A DNA stretch of 41,362 nt from Colwellia sp. (GTDB lineage Bacteria > Pseudomonadota > Gammaproteobacteria > Enterobacterales > Alteromonadaceae), in the NCBI GenBank assembly GCA_026196955.1, contig JAPHTO010000068.1, positions 1 to 41,362 of the forward strand, given 5' to 3'. Every line of letters begins with the position of its first letter. Positions within the stretch are counted from its first letter, which is position 1. The notes beneath the pieces were generated by a model that was not told the origin of the DNA, did no database searches, and saw only the letters and a program-made list of their open reading frames with translations. Of this stretch, positions 17,401 through 25,854 are shown piece by piece. The position numbers and the translations under genes were made by a program.

Positions 17401-18526
17401 TCCTGATTGGTTGTCTCAAGGGATTGATGTTGAAGCAGACTTTATTAACTTTTCAACAGGCAAAGAGGTTAATGCTAGTACAGAGCATGTAGCCGATACT
17501 AGTGTGAAAGCGCGTATTAATGAACAAGATGTATTTGCGAATATTCCTAAAATAAATTTACGTTGTGATAGTTGTAAAGTAGATAAATTAGACTTAGGAG
17601 AAGTGAAAATATCATTATCAAGAACAGAAGAAAATATTATCACTATTGATCATTTTAGTGCGAAACGGGAACAAGTAGAGTTCAGTCTAGTGGGGCAATG
17701 GAAAAAGGATGCTAAAGGCTCAAATACTGATATTCATGGTAATTTGGCATTGAAAAATATTGAATATGAGCTGGAGCAGTTGGGGTATGGCTCCATTATT
17801 CGTGATAGTGGTGGCAAGTTGGATTTTGATTTGAACTGGCAAGGTGGCCCGCATGAATTTGCAGCTGAACGACTAAACGGTGATGTGAGTGCAAAAATAG
17901 ATGACGGTTATCTAGCAGAAGTAAGTGATAAGGCGCGTATTTTTTCGGTGTTGAGTCTTGATTCATTGGTTCGAAAATTGACTTTAGATTTTCGTGATAT
18001 TTTCAGTGATGGCATGTTTTATAGTGATATCAAGGGGGGCTATCATATAAAAGATGGTGTGCTCTATACCGATGATACTCGAATGAATGGTCCGGCAGGT
18101 AACTTATATATCCAAGGTAATACTAACTTTGTTACTAATGTACTTGATTATAAAATGTCCTATAAGCCCAACCTTACCTCAAGTTTACCCGTGCTTGCTT
18201 GGATAGCGACCTTGAATCCCGTGGTGTTTTTAGCAGGTGTAGCAATCGACCAAGTGATCACCTCAAAAGTAGTTTCGGAATTTAATTTTGAGTTAACGGG
18301 TAACATTGATGATCCTAATTTTAGAGAAGTGAATCGTAAAAGTCGTGATATCAGTGTTGGTCGGTCAACGCCACCTGAATTTGTTGATAATAATAGTGAA
18401 GATAAATCGAACAAAGATAATAACAGTAATAGTGATAAAAATAATGGTATTAAACCTCAATCACTTAAACAATATAAACCGATTAACTATGTAAATGATT
18501 TACCTAATGAGCTAAATAATGGTTAA
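14480..18526 (+). CDS. yhdP: YhdP, AsmA-like envelope phospholipid transport protein
   Basis: 1348 residues: one N-terminal membrane helix at about 13-34, then a very long beta-rich periplasmic body of repeated groove-forming segments, and a conserved C-terminal part (LPVLAWIATLNPVVFLAGVAIDQV). This is the TIGR02099/DUF3971 YhdP family; YhdP, TamB and YdbH are thought to form hydrophobic bridges carrying phospholipid from the inner to the outer membrane. The Ser/Asn/Lys-rich tail (about 1290-1330) is low complexity and probably unstructured. It follows rng as in E. coli, and its last 8 bases overlap the nitrilase gene. The ATG at 14480 has no strong ribosome binding site. Confidence 0.93.
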   Translation: MSITSVSNRWLNRLYKTLAILLVVFAVLISAFRLFLPYVEHYREDFQDYINDTNQTNIVIGSLGMSWQRWGPTIVSKQVTLVDNEDAHIYIQHLEMQVDFLATITQQRLVSSNLILDGAKVSINQGLWSTAESAEPKVAETTTDNDVSDFEQISTIFLNRLNQFSVRNSHIIITNQKLERNFHVNNLNWTNRGNRHQAQGNIIVDELSSNNLALKIDLLGDSFDELKGLMYVEANHLDITPWLDSVLALDNDKTKTDIGFATWLKVKQGKVERVQVELHDNHINWQDKGVQHALTLSAGQLLMVKGKQPGSFKMYSTPLVMQFNQQDKQEYIVQMNKSATGFSVYLSAFDLALISQVSPLVITEQNTRNLFSQLNVVGEAHDIYLKKSADNIQALANFTQVSTQFSQGIPGVKNLSGQLSFTENNLHLDISAKQGELDFNELFVAPIVYHSLAADVNLSFFNQKPAKQGWQLEVNNIAVNSPELTMSADLAINAQQGHEMTMALLASITEGDATKAGNYFPLTSMSADLVNYLNTAIVSGRVNQAQVLINGPLSHFPFTDNSGIFVVDAELEQGVFSFDNEWPAITDFAANLNFTNNSMLITGRSGSLVGLDVNGVQAAIDDLANEQVLTVDTLVKPSAANLVADLMDKSPLKDSVSAVLEQLQVDGNIQGEFHLNLPLNATEQVLASGKINFSDNQVALQTPRMDFAKVKGQLSFANDKISTENLSLTWLDMPLNLDITGEDKVEYYDTDIAITANWQEKSWQQHVAPLLKKYLSGEVQWQGEISLHQHHSGGFSYDFTIDSDLAQTLFHLPAPYEKAQGQKVPLTVKVNGQLDESTINANYGEQLSFFGVLEHDTSHFERAHLVLGDEKMLLPTGGFHITTTLAYADFSYWQPLITDIIDSVNNDSANEQAATQNNSSPSLFSKPERIRGTLTELDILGQQLNNVSFNLLDKEHWWLLQLNAKETRSRIKFFPDWLSQGIDVEADFINFSTGKEVNASTEHVADTSVKARINEQDVFANIPKINLRCDSCKVDKLDLGEVKISLSRTEENIITIDHFSAKREQVEFSLVGQWKKDAKGSNTDIHGNLALKNIEYELEQLGYGSIIRDSGGKLDFDLNWQGGPHEFAAERLNGDVSAKIDDGYLAEVSDKARIFSVLSLDSLVRKLTLDFRDIFSDGMFYSDIKGGYHIKDGVLYTDDTRMNGPAGNLYIQGNTNFVTNVLDYKMSYKPNLTSSLPVLAWIATLNPVVFLAGVAIDQVITSKVVSEFNFELTGNIDDPNFREVNRKSRDISVGRSTPPEFVDNNSEDKSNKDNNSNSDKNNGIKPQSLKQYKPINYVNDLPNELNNG

Positions 18527-19421
18527 CGCTAATACCGCTAAAAATACAGCCGCACAGCATAGTACTGATAAGCTAAATACCGTGAAGCTTAGTGCCATTC
18601 AACTTAATGCTAAACCAAATGTTGAAGAAAACCTGAAAGCTATTTCAAGACAGCTTGCGTTAATCACAGCAAAAGATAATGGTGATGAGCACCTTGTTGT
18701 TTTACCTGAGTGTTGCTTATTTTTTGGCGCTAACGACAAAGCACAATTACAGTTAGCTAAAAATAGTCAGCAATCACAAAAAGGGTTTAGTAGTACATTG
18801 CAATTAGCCTTAAGTCAGCTTGCTCAGCAATATAGCGTATACCTTGTTGCCGGTACTATTCCGTTACTCAGCCTAGAAGAAAGCCTAAACGATAAATTTT
18901 CCAACGCGAGTTGTGTATTCAATCCTGAAGGTGAAATGCTCGCATGCTATAATAAAATTCATTTGTTTGATGTTAACGTAGAAGATAATGAAAAAAGTTA
19001 TTTTGAATCGCGTTACACGCAAGCAGGGAATGAGCCGTGCGTGGTAAAAACACCGCTAGCAAATATTGGTTTGTCAGTCTGTTTTGATGTACGCTTTCCT
19101 ACGCTTTATCAAACGTTAACTGCGCTAGGTGCTGATATCATTACCGTACCTAGTGCCTTTACTCGTGTTACGGGTAAAGCGCATTGGCAAACATTATTAC
19201 AAGCTCGTGCCATTGAAAATCAAGTCTATATCATTGCTGCTGGACAAGAAGGTGTTCATGAAAATGGTCGAGAAACTTGGGGGCACTCGATGATTATTAG
19301 CCCTTGGGGTGAAATACTCGCCTGCCTTGAGCAAGGTGAAGGCTTCATTAGCAGCGATTTTTTACCGGAAGAAATTAGCCGAATACGTGCAAGCATGCCG
19401 TTAAATTCACCCCTGAATTAA
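18519..19421 (+). CDS. Carbon-nitrogen hydrolase (nitrilase superfamily amidase)
   Basis: Up to 300 residues with the Glu-Lys-Cys catalytic triad: E64 (LPECCLF), K146 (YNKIHLF) and C188 (SVCFDVRFP). The HSMIISPWGEILAC block near the end is typical of the Nit1/NitFhit and YafV-like amidases. Such enzymes hydrolyse amides, for example deaminated glutathione or omega-amides; the substrate here cannot be told from sequence. Start choice: ATG 18519 overlaps yhdP and adds about 21 poorly conserved residues; GTG 18582 (MKLSAIQLNA) fits the usual family N-terminus better. It lies between yhdP and tldD, a position I recall from other Alteromonadales; E. coli has none there. Very likely co-transcribed with yhdP and tldD. 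Confidence 0.9.
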   Translation: MVNANTAKNTAAQHSTDKLNTVKLSAIQLNAKPNVEENLKAISRQLALITAKDNGDEHLVVLPECCLFFGANDKAQLQLAKNSQQSQKGFSSTLQLALSQLAQQYSVYLVAGTIPLLSLEESLNDKFSNASCVFNPEGEMLACYNKIHLFDVNVEDNEKSYFESRYTQAGNEPCVVKTPLANIGLSVCFDVRFPTLYQTLTALGADIITVPSAFTRVTGKAHWQTLLQARAIENQVYIIAAGQEGVHENGRETWGHSMIISPWGEILACLEQGEGFISSDFLPEEISRIRASMPLNSPLN

Positions 19422-19453
19422 TCTAAATTACCATAATATTAAGTTGTATATAA

Positions 19454-20893
19454 ATGAATAAAGTTGAACAAGCCTTATTAACAGATAGTCATATTGACGA
19501 TGCTATTTTAACAAATACCCTAGAGAGTATGATGGGGCGGCAAGTAGATTTTGCGGATTTATATTTTCAGTCTAGCAAGCATGAATCATGGATGTTAGAA
19601 GATGGTATTGTCAAAGAAGGCTCTTATAATATGGAGCGCGGAGTTGGTGTTAGGGCAATATCGGGAGAAAAAACGGGCTTTGCCTATTCAGATGATATAT
19701 CGCCACAGGCGCTTCAACAAGCTGCGGATGCGGCAAAAGGCATTGCAGAAAATGGGCAGGGTGGCCAAGTTCAAGCCTTTAAGCGTCAATCACCAATAAA
19801 AATTTATCAAGCGATTGAACCACTTGCTAGCTTAACTCAAGAGCAAAAAATCGCGTTACTTCACGAAGTTGAAGCCCATGCTAGACAACTTGATAGCCGT
19901 GTATCACAAGTAATTGTTAGTTTGTCTGGTGTCTATGAAAAAATACTAGTGGCAGCAAGTGATGGTACTTATGGCACAGATATACGACCGTTAGTGCGAT
20001 TGAATTGTTCGGTACTCGTTGAAGAAAATGGTAAACGTGAGCGAGCTAGTGCAGGTGGTGGCGCGCGTACAGATTACAGTTACTTCTTCGAGCTAGAAAA
20101 CACTAAAGCTCGTTATTTAACTTATGCCGAAGAAGCCGTTCGTCAAGCATTAGTCAATCTGGTGGCAGTAGAGGCACCTGCGGGCTCGTTTCCTGTTGTA
20201 TTAGGTGCTGGCTGGCCGGGTGTATTACTTCATGAGGCCGTTGGTCATGGTTTAGAGGGAGACTTTAACCGTAAAGGCTCATCAACTTTTTCAGGAAAAG
20301 TCGGTAGTAAAGTTTGCTCTGAGCTTTGTACTATTGTCGATGATGGTACTATGGCTAATCGTCGAGGCTCTTTGAGTATTGATGATGAAGGCACACCGGG
20401 TCAATATAATGTGCTTATTGAAAAAGGTATCTTAAAAGGCTACATGCAAGATAAACATAATGCTAGCTTGATGGGGGTTAATTCTACAGGCAACGGTAGA
20501 CGTGAATCTTATGCGCATTTACCTATGCCACGTATGACAAACACATATATGCTTGCCGGCGAGTCTAGCCCTGAAGATATTATTAAATCAGTGAAAAAAG
20601 GCATTTATGCGCCCAACTTTGCGGGCGGGCAAGTCGACATTACCTCGGGCAAGTTTGTTTTTACAAGCTCAGAAGCTTACCTTATTGAAAATGGTGAAAT
20701 AACAACGCCAGTAAAAGGGGCGACGTTAATTGGTAGTGGGCCAGAAGCAATGAAGAATGTTTCTATGGTCGGTAATGACTTAAAACTGGATGCAGGCGTT
20801 GGTGTTTGCGGAAAAGATGGTCAAAGCGTCCCTGTTGGTGTTGGTCAGCCAACGTTAAAAATAAATGAGATGACGATTGGCGGTACACAGTAA
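19454..20893 (+). CDS. tldD: TldD, metalloprotease subunit
   Basis: 479 residues, similar to the 481 of E. coli TldD. The metal-binding HExxxH motif is present as [11 protein letters not shown], with H260, E261 and H264. TldD pairs with PmbA/TldE in a heterodimeric peptidase that unwinds and cleaves unfolded peptides, matures microcin B17, and degrades the CcdA antitoxin in E. coli. Its partner pmbA lies 780 bases downstream. The C-terminal half contains the conserved [19 protein letters not shown] region. It lies 32 bases after the nitrilase gene. Cytoplasmic. Confidence 0.96.
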   Translation: MNKVEQALLTDSHIDDAILTNTLESMMGRQVDFADLYFQSSKHESWMLEDGIVKEGSYNMERGVGVRAISGEKTGFAYSDDISPQALQQAADAAKGIAENGQGGQVQAFKRQSPIKIYQAIEPLASLTQEQKIALLHEVEAHARQLDSRVSQVIVSLSGVYEKILVAASDGTYGTDIRPLVRLNCSVLVEENGKRERASAGGGARTDYSYFFELENTKARYLTYAEEAVRQALVNLVAVEAPAGSFPVVLGAGWPGVLLHEAVGHGLEGDFNRKGSSTFSGKVGSKVCSELCTIVDDGTMANRRGSLSIDDEGTPGQYNVLIEKGILKGYMQDKHNASLMGVNSTGNGRRESYAHLPMPRMTNTYMLAGESSPEDIIKSVKKGIYAPNFAGGQVDITSGKFVFTSSEAYLIENGEITTPVKGATLIGSGPEAMKNVSMVGNDLKLDAGVGVCGKDGQSVPVGVGQPTLKINEMTIGGTQ

Positions 20894-21053
20894 GCAACAG
20901 TGATGAGTCACGAGTTTAAGAGTAGCGAGTTGCGAAGACAAATTATTAATAACTTTCGTAACTCGTCGCTTTCCTTACTCGTTTGCCCTTCCTTCGACAG
21001 GCTTAAGATGAATGGAAATTCCCGTTTGCCCTGAGCGCGGAGCAGTCGAAGGG
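20894..21053. repeat. Double inverted repeat (REP-like) between tldD and yjgA
   Basis: Two hairpins fill the 160-bp gap between convergent genes. Element 1 (20910-20982) has imperfect arms built from CGAGT, AGTAGCGAG and TTGCGAA (20910-20936 against 20955-20982). Element 2 (20991-21052) has a perfect CCTTCGAC/GTCGAAGG outer stem around AGGCTTAAG and GCCCTGAGCGCGG segments, resembling the dispersed TTCGAC-AGGCTCAGGGC family seen in many bacterial genomes. It ends right at the yjgA stop. It probably acts as a bidirectional terminator or mRNA 3'-end protection. No REP-associated transposase gene is in this window. Confidence 0.65.
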
Positions 21054-21578
21054 TTAACTATGCTCTTTTAAGTAAGCAAATAAATTTTTATAATGTTTAC
21101 CCAACTTCTCGGCTTTTTTCTCTTTAGCTGCATGGCGAACCAATTGCTTTAGTTTTTGACGCTCCATTTGTTCAAATTCAGCGAGCGTGGCTTCAACTGC
21201 CTCATTTCCTTGTTCAATCAACTCATCTCTGAGCGTTTCTAAGCGCACAAATTTAGCCGTAGCTTGTTGGTGTTTATTCGCCATTACGTCAATTGCTTGG
21301 TGAATTGGCTCAAGATCTGTCTCGAGTAAGATTTTGGCAATGTGACGGATATGACGACGCAATGCTTCATGTTTATTTTTAATTTTATCGGCAACCACCA
21401 TAGCATCTTTTAAATCTTCACTAAGAGGAATAAGACTGCGTTGATGTTTAGACATTTCCACTAAAGATTGTGCGAAGTCCTGCAATTGATGCATTTCTTT
21501 TTTTATTTCTGTTTTACTTTTTAATTCTTCTTCCATTTCTGGTGTTAAATCGTCGATATCGTTGGCAGAGTGGGGCAT
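21054..21578 (-). CDS. yjgA: YjgA, DUF615 50S ribosomal subunit assembly factor
   Basis: 174 residues, highly charged and largely alpha-helical, without membrane segments; E. coli YjgA has 183. Clusters such as SLVEMSKHQRSLIPLSEDLKDAM and HIRHIAKILLETDLEPIHQAID fit the DUF615 family, which binds late 50S precursors. It is transcribed divergently from pmbA and converges on tldD, so it splits the tldD/pmbA pair. The stop codon abuts the repeat element at 20991-21052. Confidence 0.92.
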   Translation of the reverse strand: MPHSANDIDDLTPEMEEELKSKTEIKKEMHQLQDFAQSLVEMSKHQRSLIPLSEDLKDAMVVADKIKNKHEALRRHIRHIAKILLETDLEPIHQAIDVMANKHQQATAKFVRLETLRDELIEQGNEAVEATLAEFEQMERQKLKQLVRHAAKEKKAEKLGKHYKNLFAYLKEHS

Positions 21579-21620
21579 AATAGTGGTTACTACAAGTCAA
21601 ATTTAATCAGTACTAACGCC

Positions 21621-21626
21621 ATTATA
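21621..21626 (-). promoter_or_regulatory. -10 box of the yjgA promoter
   Basis: A perfect TATAAT on the minus strand, about 43 bases upstream of the yjgA ATG in the 96-bp divergent yjgA-pmbA gap. No good -35 box is seen at 16-18 bases. The pmbA side shows TTGCGA (21633-21638) but no clear -10. Confidence 0.4.
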
Positions 21627-21674
21627 CGCAAATTGCGATAAAGTTGGTATTCAAAAGCCTAATTAGATATTTAT

Positions 21675-23042
21675 ATGACCACAGCAAGTAAAATTAATGA
21701 TCCACTAATCGAGCAGATGGGTGAAGTAAAAGAGCGTGTAGCAAAAGTGCTAGAGTTAGCTAAAACTTTAGGTGCTGATGGCGCTGAAGTTGCCATGAGT
21801 CGCCAACAAGGCTTAAGTGTGGGTACACGTTTAGGTGAAGTTGAAAATGTTGAGTTCACTAATGATGGCGCCTTAGGAATTACAGTTTATCAGCAAGGCC
21901 GAAAAGGTAGCGCGTCAACGGCGGACTTATCTGAGAAAGCGTTATCACAAGCCGTAGAAGCCGCGGTGAATATTGCTAAATATACCTCGGTTGACGATTG
22001 CTCAGGTCTAGCGGATAAAACATTGTTGGCCATGCAGAGCAAGGATCTCGATTTATACCATCCAAAAGCATTAACCACAGAGCAAGCTATTGATATTGCT
22101 AAAGCGTGTGAGCAAAGCGCTTTAGAAAGCGATCAGCGTATTAGCAACTCAGATGGTGCCAGCTTAGATTGTTTTTCAGGCTTTAAAGTCTATGGGAATA
22201 GTCATGATCAATTAGTCGCTTATCCAAGCTCTCGCCATAGCCTGAGCTGTGTGGTTATTGCTGGTAGTGATGATGATATGCAACGTGATTATGCTTACGA
22301 TGTTAATAGAGACTTTTCTTTGCTAGATAGCGGTGTTGATATTGGCCAAAAAGCCGCGCATGAAGTTATTTCGCGCTTGCACCCACAAAAATTGTCAACC
22401 ATGAAAGTGCCTGTGTTGTTTCGTGCAGATATTGCCAATACACTTTGGGGGCACTTTATCGCTGCTATTAGTGGCGGTAATTTATATAGAAAATCATCTT
22501 TCTTATTAGAGGCATTAGGGGAAATAGTTTTTCCTGAGTTTTTATCTATTCAAGAGCGCCCTCATATCCCTAAAGCCTTAGCGAGTAGTGCCTTTGATAG
22601 TGAAGGTGTGGCAACACAAGATCGAGACATCATTACTGATGGCGCCTTGCAAACGTATTTATTAACCAGTTATTCAGCACGAAAGTTAGGGTTAACGACA
22701 ACGGGTCATGCTGGCGGTATTCATAACTGGTTAGTGAGCACTAATAATGCCCAGCACAGTGGTGATTTTGATGCCATGTTAAAAACCTTAGGCACAGGTC
22801 TATTAGTGACTGAGCTTATGGGGCAGGGTGTTAATGTGGTCAATGGTGATTATTCTCGCGGTGCCGCTGGTTTTTGGGTCGAAAACGGTGAAATTGCCTA
22901 CCCAGTAAGTGAAATTACAATTGCAGGTAAGTTGCAAGATATGTTTAAAGGCATTATTGCTGTTGGCTCTGATATTGATATGCATGGCAGCATTAGAACA
23001 GGCTCAGTATTGATTGAAGAAATGCAAGTGGCAGGGCAGTAA
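21675..23042 (+). CDS. pmbA: PmbA/TldE, TldD partner subunit
   Basis: 455 residues, the usual PmbA/TldE size. It shares the TldD fold (LGVTLGEVENVEFTNDGALGITVY-type N-terminal strand region and a C-terminal NWLVSTNNAQHSGDFDAML segment typical of the family) but lacks the HExxxH metal motif; in the known complex only TldD carries the metal. It is read away from yjgA. Function is together with TldD in peptide processing. A 9-bp inverted repeat after the stop (23063-23071 with 23097-23105) may help end transcription. Confidence 0.95.
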   Translation: MTTASKINDPLIEQMGEVKERVAKVLELAKTLGADGAEVAMSRQQGLSVGTRLGEVENVEFTNDGALGITVYQQGRKGSASTADLSEKALSQAVEAAVNIAKYTSVDDCSGLADKTLLAMQSKDLDLYHPKALTTEQAIDIAKACEQSALESDQRISNSDGASLDCFSGFKVYGNSHDQLVAYPSSRHSLSCVVIAGSDDDMQRDYAYDVNRDFSLLDSGVDIGQKAAHEVISRLHPQKLSTMKVPVLFRADIANTLWGHFIAAISGGNLYRKSSFLLEALGEIVFPEFLSIQERPHIPKALASSAFDSEGVATQDRDIITDGALQTYLLTSYSARKLGLTTTGHAGGIHNWLVSTNNAQHSGDFDAMLKTLGTGLLVTELMGQGVNVVNGDYSRGAAGFWVENGEIAYPVSEITIAGKLQDMFKGIIAVGSDIDMHGSIRTGSVLIEEMQVAGQ

Positions 23043-23062
23043 GGGTTAGATTACTGCGTATT

Positions 23063-23105
23063 GAATTGCGAACAAGTTAGTGCTGATAGCTTTATGTCGC
23101 AATTC
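23063..23105. repeat. Inverted repeat between convergent pmbA and mgtE
   Basis: GAATTGCGA (23063-23071) and its exact complement TCGCAATTC (23097-23105), separated by 25 bases, in the 89-bp gap between two convergent genes. There is no T-run, so it is not a standard intrinsic terminator, although a bidirectional stop function is possible. The GTTGCGAA-like wording recalls element 1 at 20910-20982. Confidence 0.4.
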
Positions 23106-23131
23106 ATGGCCTGTTTAGTGATTAGCCATGT

Positions 23132-24490
23132 TTAAGTCAGTAACAGGGTTGCTGTACCTAAAAACGCAAAAATACCGACAACATCAGTGACTGTCGTGAT
23201 AATCACCCCTCCCGCTAAGGCTGGATCAATATTTAGGCGTTTTAAAAGTAAAGGGATAGCAACACCTGCAAGGCCAGCAGCGGTCATATTCATTAACATA
23301 GCAAAAGCAATAACGCCAGCTAGTGCTAAATCTTGTTTCCAAATGGCAACAAAGCTGGCAATAATTAGCGCCCAAATGATGCCGTTGAGAAAACCAATAG
23401 CAATCTCTTTTGTTAATAACGCTTTAGCATTACTATCACCGACATGACCAAGCGCCATACCGCGTATCACTAATGTGAGCGTTTGATTACCAGCAATGCC
23501 CCCCATACTTGGCACAAGCGAGTTTAATACGGCTAAAATAGCGAGTTGTTGGAAAATGCCTTCAAACATACTGGTTACAGCTACTGCGAGTATGGCAGTA
23601 ATAAGATTGACCCCTAACCATAATGAACGCTGTTTTGTACTTTTCATGACAGGGGCGAAGGTATCAGCTTCATCATCTAAACCCGCCATACTCATCATTG
23701 AGTGCTCGGCATCCTCACGAATGATATCAATAACATCGTCTATGGTAATACGACCGAGTAAATGGCCGTCATGGTCTATAACGGGCGCTGAAACCCAGTC
23801 ATGACGCTCAAAGAGTTGTGCGACATCGTGTTCATCCATGTCGGCCTGTACAGCTTCTACGTCAGCATCAATCAAACTTGATATGATTACATCAGGTTTT
23901 GCAGTGACTATTGTTGCTAGAGATACGGCGCCAATGAAGCGGTTATTTCGGTCAACAACATAGAAAGAATCGGTTGCTTCTGGTAACTCTGCTTTTAAAC
24001 GCAAATAGCGTAATACCACATCAACAGTGACTTCTGGGCGTATTGTGATGGTATCGGTATTCATGATACCGCCAGCGGTATCTTCTTCGTAGGATAAAGC
24101 GGTTTCTACGCGGCTTCTATCCTGAGAGTCCATCGAATTAAGTACTTCTTGATAATCGCTATCAGGTAATGTACGTAAAACCTCAGCAATATCATCGACA
24201 TCCATCCCTTCAGCAGCAGCAGCCAGCTTTTCTGGACGCATGCTTTTAAGAATGCCTTTTCGAACTTCTTCATTAAGCTCTTCTAGTACTTCACCATGGA
24301 ATTCAGCATCAATGAGCTGCCATAACACTAAACGGTTTTTCGACGGGGAAGACTCAAGTATCAAGGCTAAGTCGTAGGCAGGTAACTCTTGTAAAAGTTT
24401 GCGCACATAAACAAACATGCCATCACCAAGTGCTTCATTAACTTGATGCAGCCGTTGTTGAATATCTTCTTGATCTAAAAGCTCTGGCAT
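23132..24490 (-). CDS. mgtE: MgtE-family magnesium transporter
   Basis: 452 residues with the full MgtE layout: an acidic N-terminal superhelical domain (about 20-130), paired CBS domains (about 137-255), and a membrane domain with about five helices from 285 onward, containing the conserved PSMGGIAGNQTL pore-region motif and ALAGGVIITTVTDVVGIFAF near the C-terminus. MgtE is a Mg2+-gated Mg2+ channel. It sits last in the - strand kdsD-rpoN-ptsO series, 139 bases from ptsO, so it may be co-transcribed or have its own promoter in the gap at 24491-24629. That gap contains a small TAAGTT/AACTTA hairpin (24548-24565) and a hairpin near 24595-24618, but no clear promoter. Confidence 0.94.
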   Translation of the reverse strand: MPELLDQEDIQQRLHQVNEALGDGMFVYVRKLLQELPAYDLALILESSPSKNRLVLWQLIDAEFHGEVLEELNEEVRKGILKSMRPEKLAAAAEGMDVDDIAEVLRTLPDSDYQEVLNSMDSQDRSRVETALSYEEDTAGGIMNTDTITIRPEVTVDVVLRYLRLKAELPEATDSFYVVDRNNRFIGAVSLATIVTAKPDVIISSLIDADVEAVQADMDEHDVAQLFERHDWVSAPVIDHDGHLLGRITIDDVIDIIREDAEHSMMSMAGLDDEADTFAPVMKSTKQRSLWLGVNLITAILAVAVTSMFEGIFQQLAILAVLNSLVPSMGGIAGNQTLTLVIRGMALGHVGDSNAKALLTKEIAIGFLNGIIWALIIASFVAIWKQDLALAGVIAFAMLMNMTAAGLAGVAIPLLLKRLNIDPALAGGVIITTVTDVVGIFAFLGTATLLLT

Positions 24491-24629
24491 AGCAATTCTG
24501 TTTATTTAGTAACGTATTAGATAATGTGGCAGGATCGGTTTACTTGTTAAGTTTATCGTAACTTAGTGGTTTTATCAGCTTTTTTATTTAGAAGATGCTT
24601 TTTCTGATTAGAAAAAATGCAGGTTATCA

Positions 24630-24905
24630 TTATTCAGATTCATCAAATTTATCGCAAATTAACTGACTAATAGCAAGCAAAGCTTGCTCGGCATCTTGTC
24701 CTTGAGCGGTCACTTTAACTACTTTTCCTTGACCACCCGCAAGTAGCATAATCGCCATAATACTGCTGGCATCAGCACGCTTATTTTCTAATTCAAGCGT
24801 GACTTGTGCTGAGAAACTTTGACATAACTGAGCCAACTTACTTGCTGCGCGCGCATGCAGGCCTAACTTATTAACTATGGTTAATTCTTTTGAAATAGTT
24901 GTCAT
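24630..24905 (-). CDS. ptsO: NPr, HPr-like phosphocarrier of the nitrogen PTS
   Basis: 91 residues, HPr fold. H17 in LGLHARAA is the phosphorylation site, and S46 (RADASSIM) corresponds to the usual HPr Ser position. It takes phosphate from EI-Ntr (ptsP, not in this window) and passes it to PtsN. It is 25 bases downstream of rapZ and follows ptsN-rapZ as in E. coli, which supports ptsO over the sugar-PTS ptsH. Cytoplasmic. It regulates metabolism rather than sugar uptake. Confidence 0.94.
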   Translation of the reverse strand: MTTISKELTIVNKLGLHARAASKLAQLCQSFSAQVTLELENKRADASSIMAIMLLAGGQGKVVKVTAQGQDAEQALLAISQLICDKFDESE

Positions 24906-24930
24906 GGCGGTATCTTTATGAAGTCATTCG

Positions 24931-25785
24931 TTATTTTTTATTTTTTTCGATGTCTCGGTGATGAGTTTGTACATCTTTTTGCTCTTTTCTAAAATTACTC
25001 GCCAGCAATTCAGCGATGTATACCGATCTATGTTTACCGCCGGTACAACCAATGGCTATGGTGACATAACTGCGGTTGTTACGTTCTAAGTGGGGTAGCC
25101 AAGTCATCATAAAGCTATTTATTTGCCAAATAAACTTGGTGACTATAGGTTGGCTAGCAAGAAAATCTTTCACGGGTTGTTCTAGCCCTGTGTGGCCCTT
25201 TAATGCACTTTCCCAAAAAGGATTAGGTAAAAATCGTGCATCAAAAACATAATCAGCATCAGCGGGAATACCATGTTTAAAGCCAAATGATTCAAAGACT
25301 AAAACCATTGCCCCCGTTTTTTTACCTAAAATACGCTCTCTGACTAAATCAGCCAGTTGGTGTGGGCTTAATTGGCTTGTGTTTATGTATAAATCAGCAC
25401 GGGTTGAAATAGGAGTTAACAGTTTCTTTTCTAAAGCGATTGCTTGATCTAGTGGTATGTTTTCTTTAATTAAGGGATGCAAGCGACGGGTTTCGCTAAA
25501 GCGACGAGTAAGATCTTTATCGTCAGCATCTAAAAATAATGTGGTGACTTCCACGGCATTAGGTAAATAATCAATGATTTCAGGGATATCTTTTGGATCA
25601 TTGGGTAAGTTACGCACATCTAAGCTAACAGCGACAGTTTCGTAATCATTGATGACAGTGTGAGTTAACGCTGGTAGTAGGTTAATTGGAATATTATCAA
25701 CACAATAATACCCCAGATCCTCTAACACTCTTAGGGCTACAGATTTTCCTGAGCCAGAGCGACCACTGACAATAATAAGCTTCAT
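24931..25785 (-). CDS. rapZ: RapZ, RNase adaptor and GlmS-sRNA regulator
   Basis: 284 residues, exactly the E. coli length. A P-loop GRSGSGKS at 8-15 opens the N-terminal kinase-like domain, and the C-terminal RNA-binding domain has the GCTGGKHRSVYIAE motif from residue 246. RapZ binds the GlmZ sRNA and presents it to RNase E, tuning glucosamine-6-phosphate synthase to cell-wall precursor demand; it senses GlcN6P. Flanked by ptsN and ptsO, the E. coli order. Confidence 0.96.
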   Translation of the reverse strand: MKLIIVSGRSGSGKSVALRVLEDLGYYCVDNIPINLLPALTHTVINDYETVAVSLDVRNLPNDPKDIPEIIDYLPNAVEVTTLFLDADDKDLTRRFSETRRLHPLIKENIPLDQAIALEKKLLTPISTRADLYINTSQLSPHQLADLVRERILGKKTGAMVLVFESFGFKHGIPADADYVFDARFLPNPFWESALKGHTGLEQPVKDFLASQPIVTKFIWQINSFMMTWLPHLERNNRSYVTIAIGCTGGKHRSVYIAELLASNFRKEQKDVQTHHRDIEKNKK

Positions 25786-25854
25786 TTTATGTTTCCTGAG
25801 AAAAGGCAGATCTTAAGTTCACGAAAGCTATTTGCCAAGCTAACTTGGTCTGCA

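Noticed and set aside
24548-24618. Terminator of the ptsO operon
   Set aside because: Two small AT-rich hairpins exist between ptsO and mgtE, but neither has a following T-run on the minus strand, so I did not list either as a terminator.
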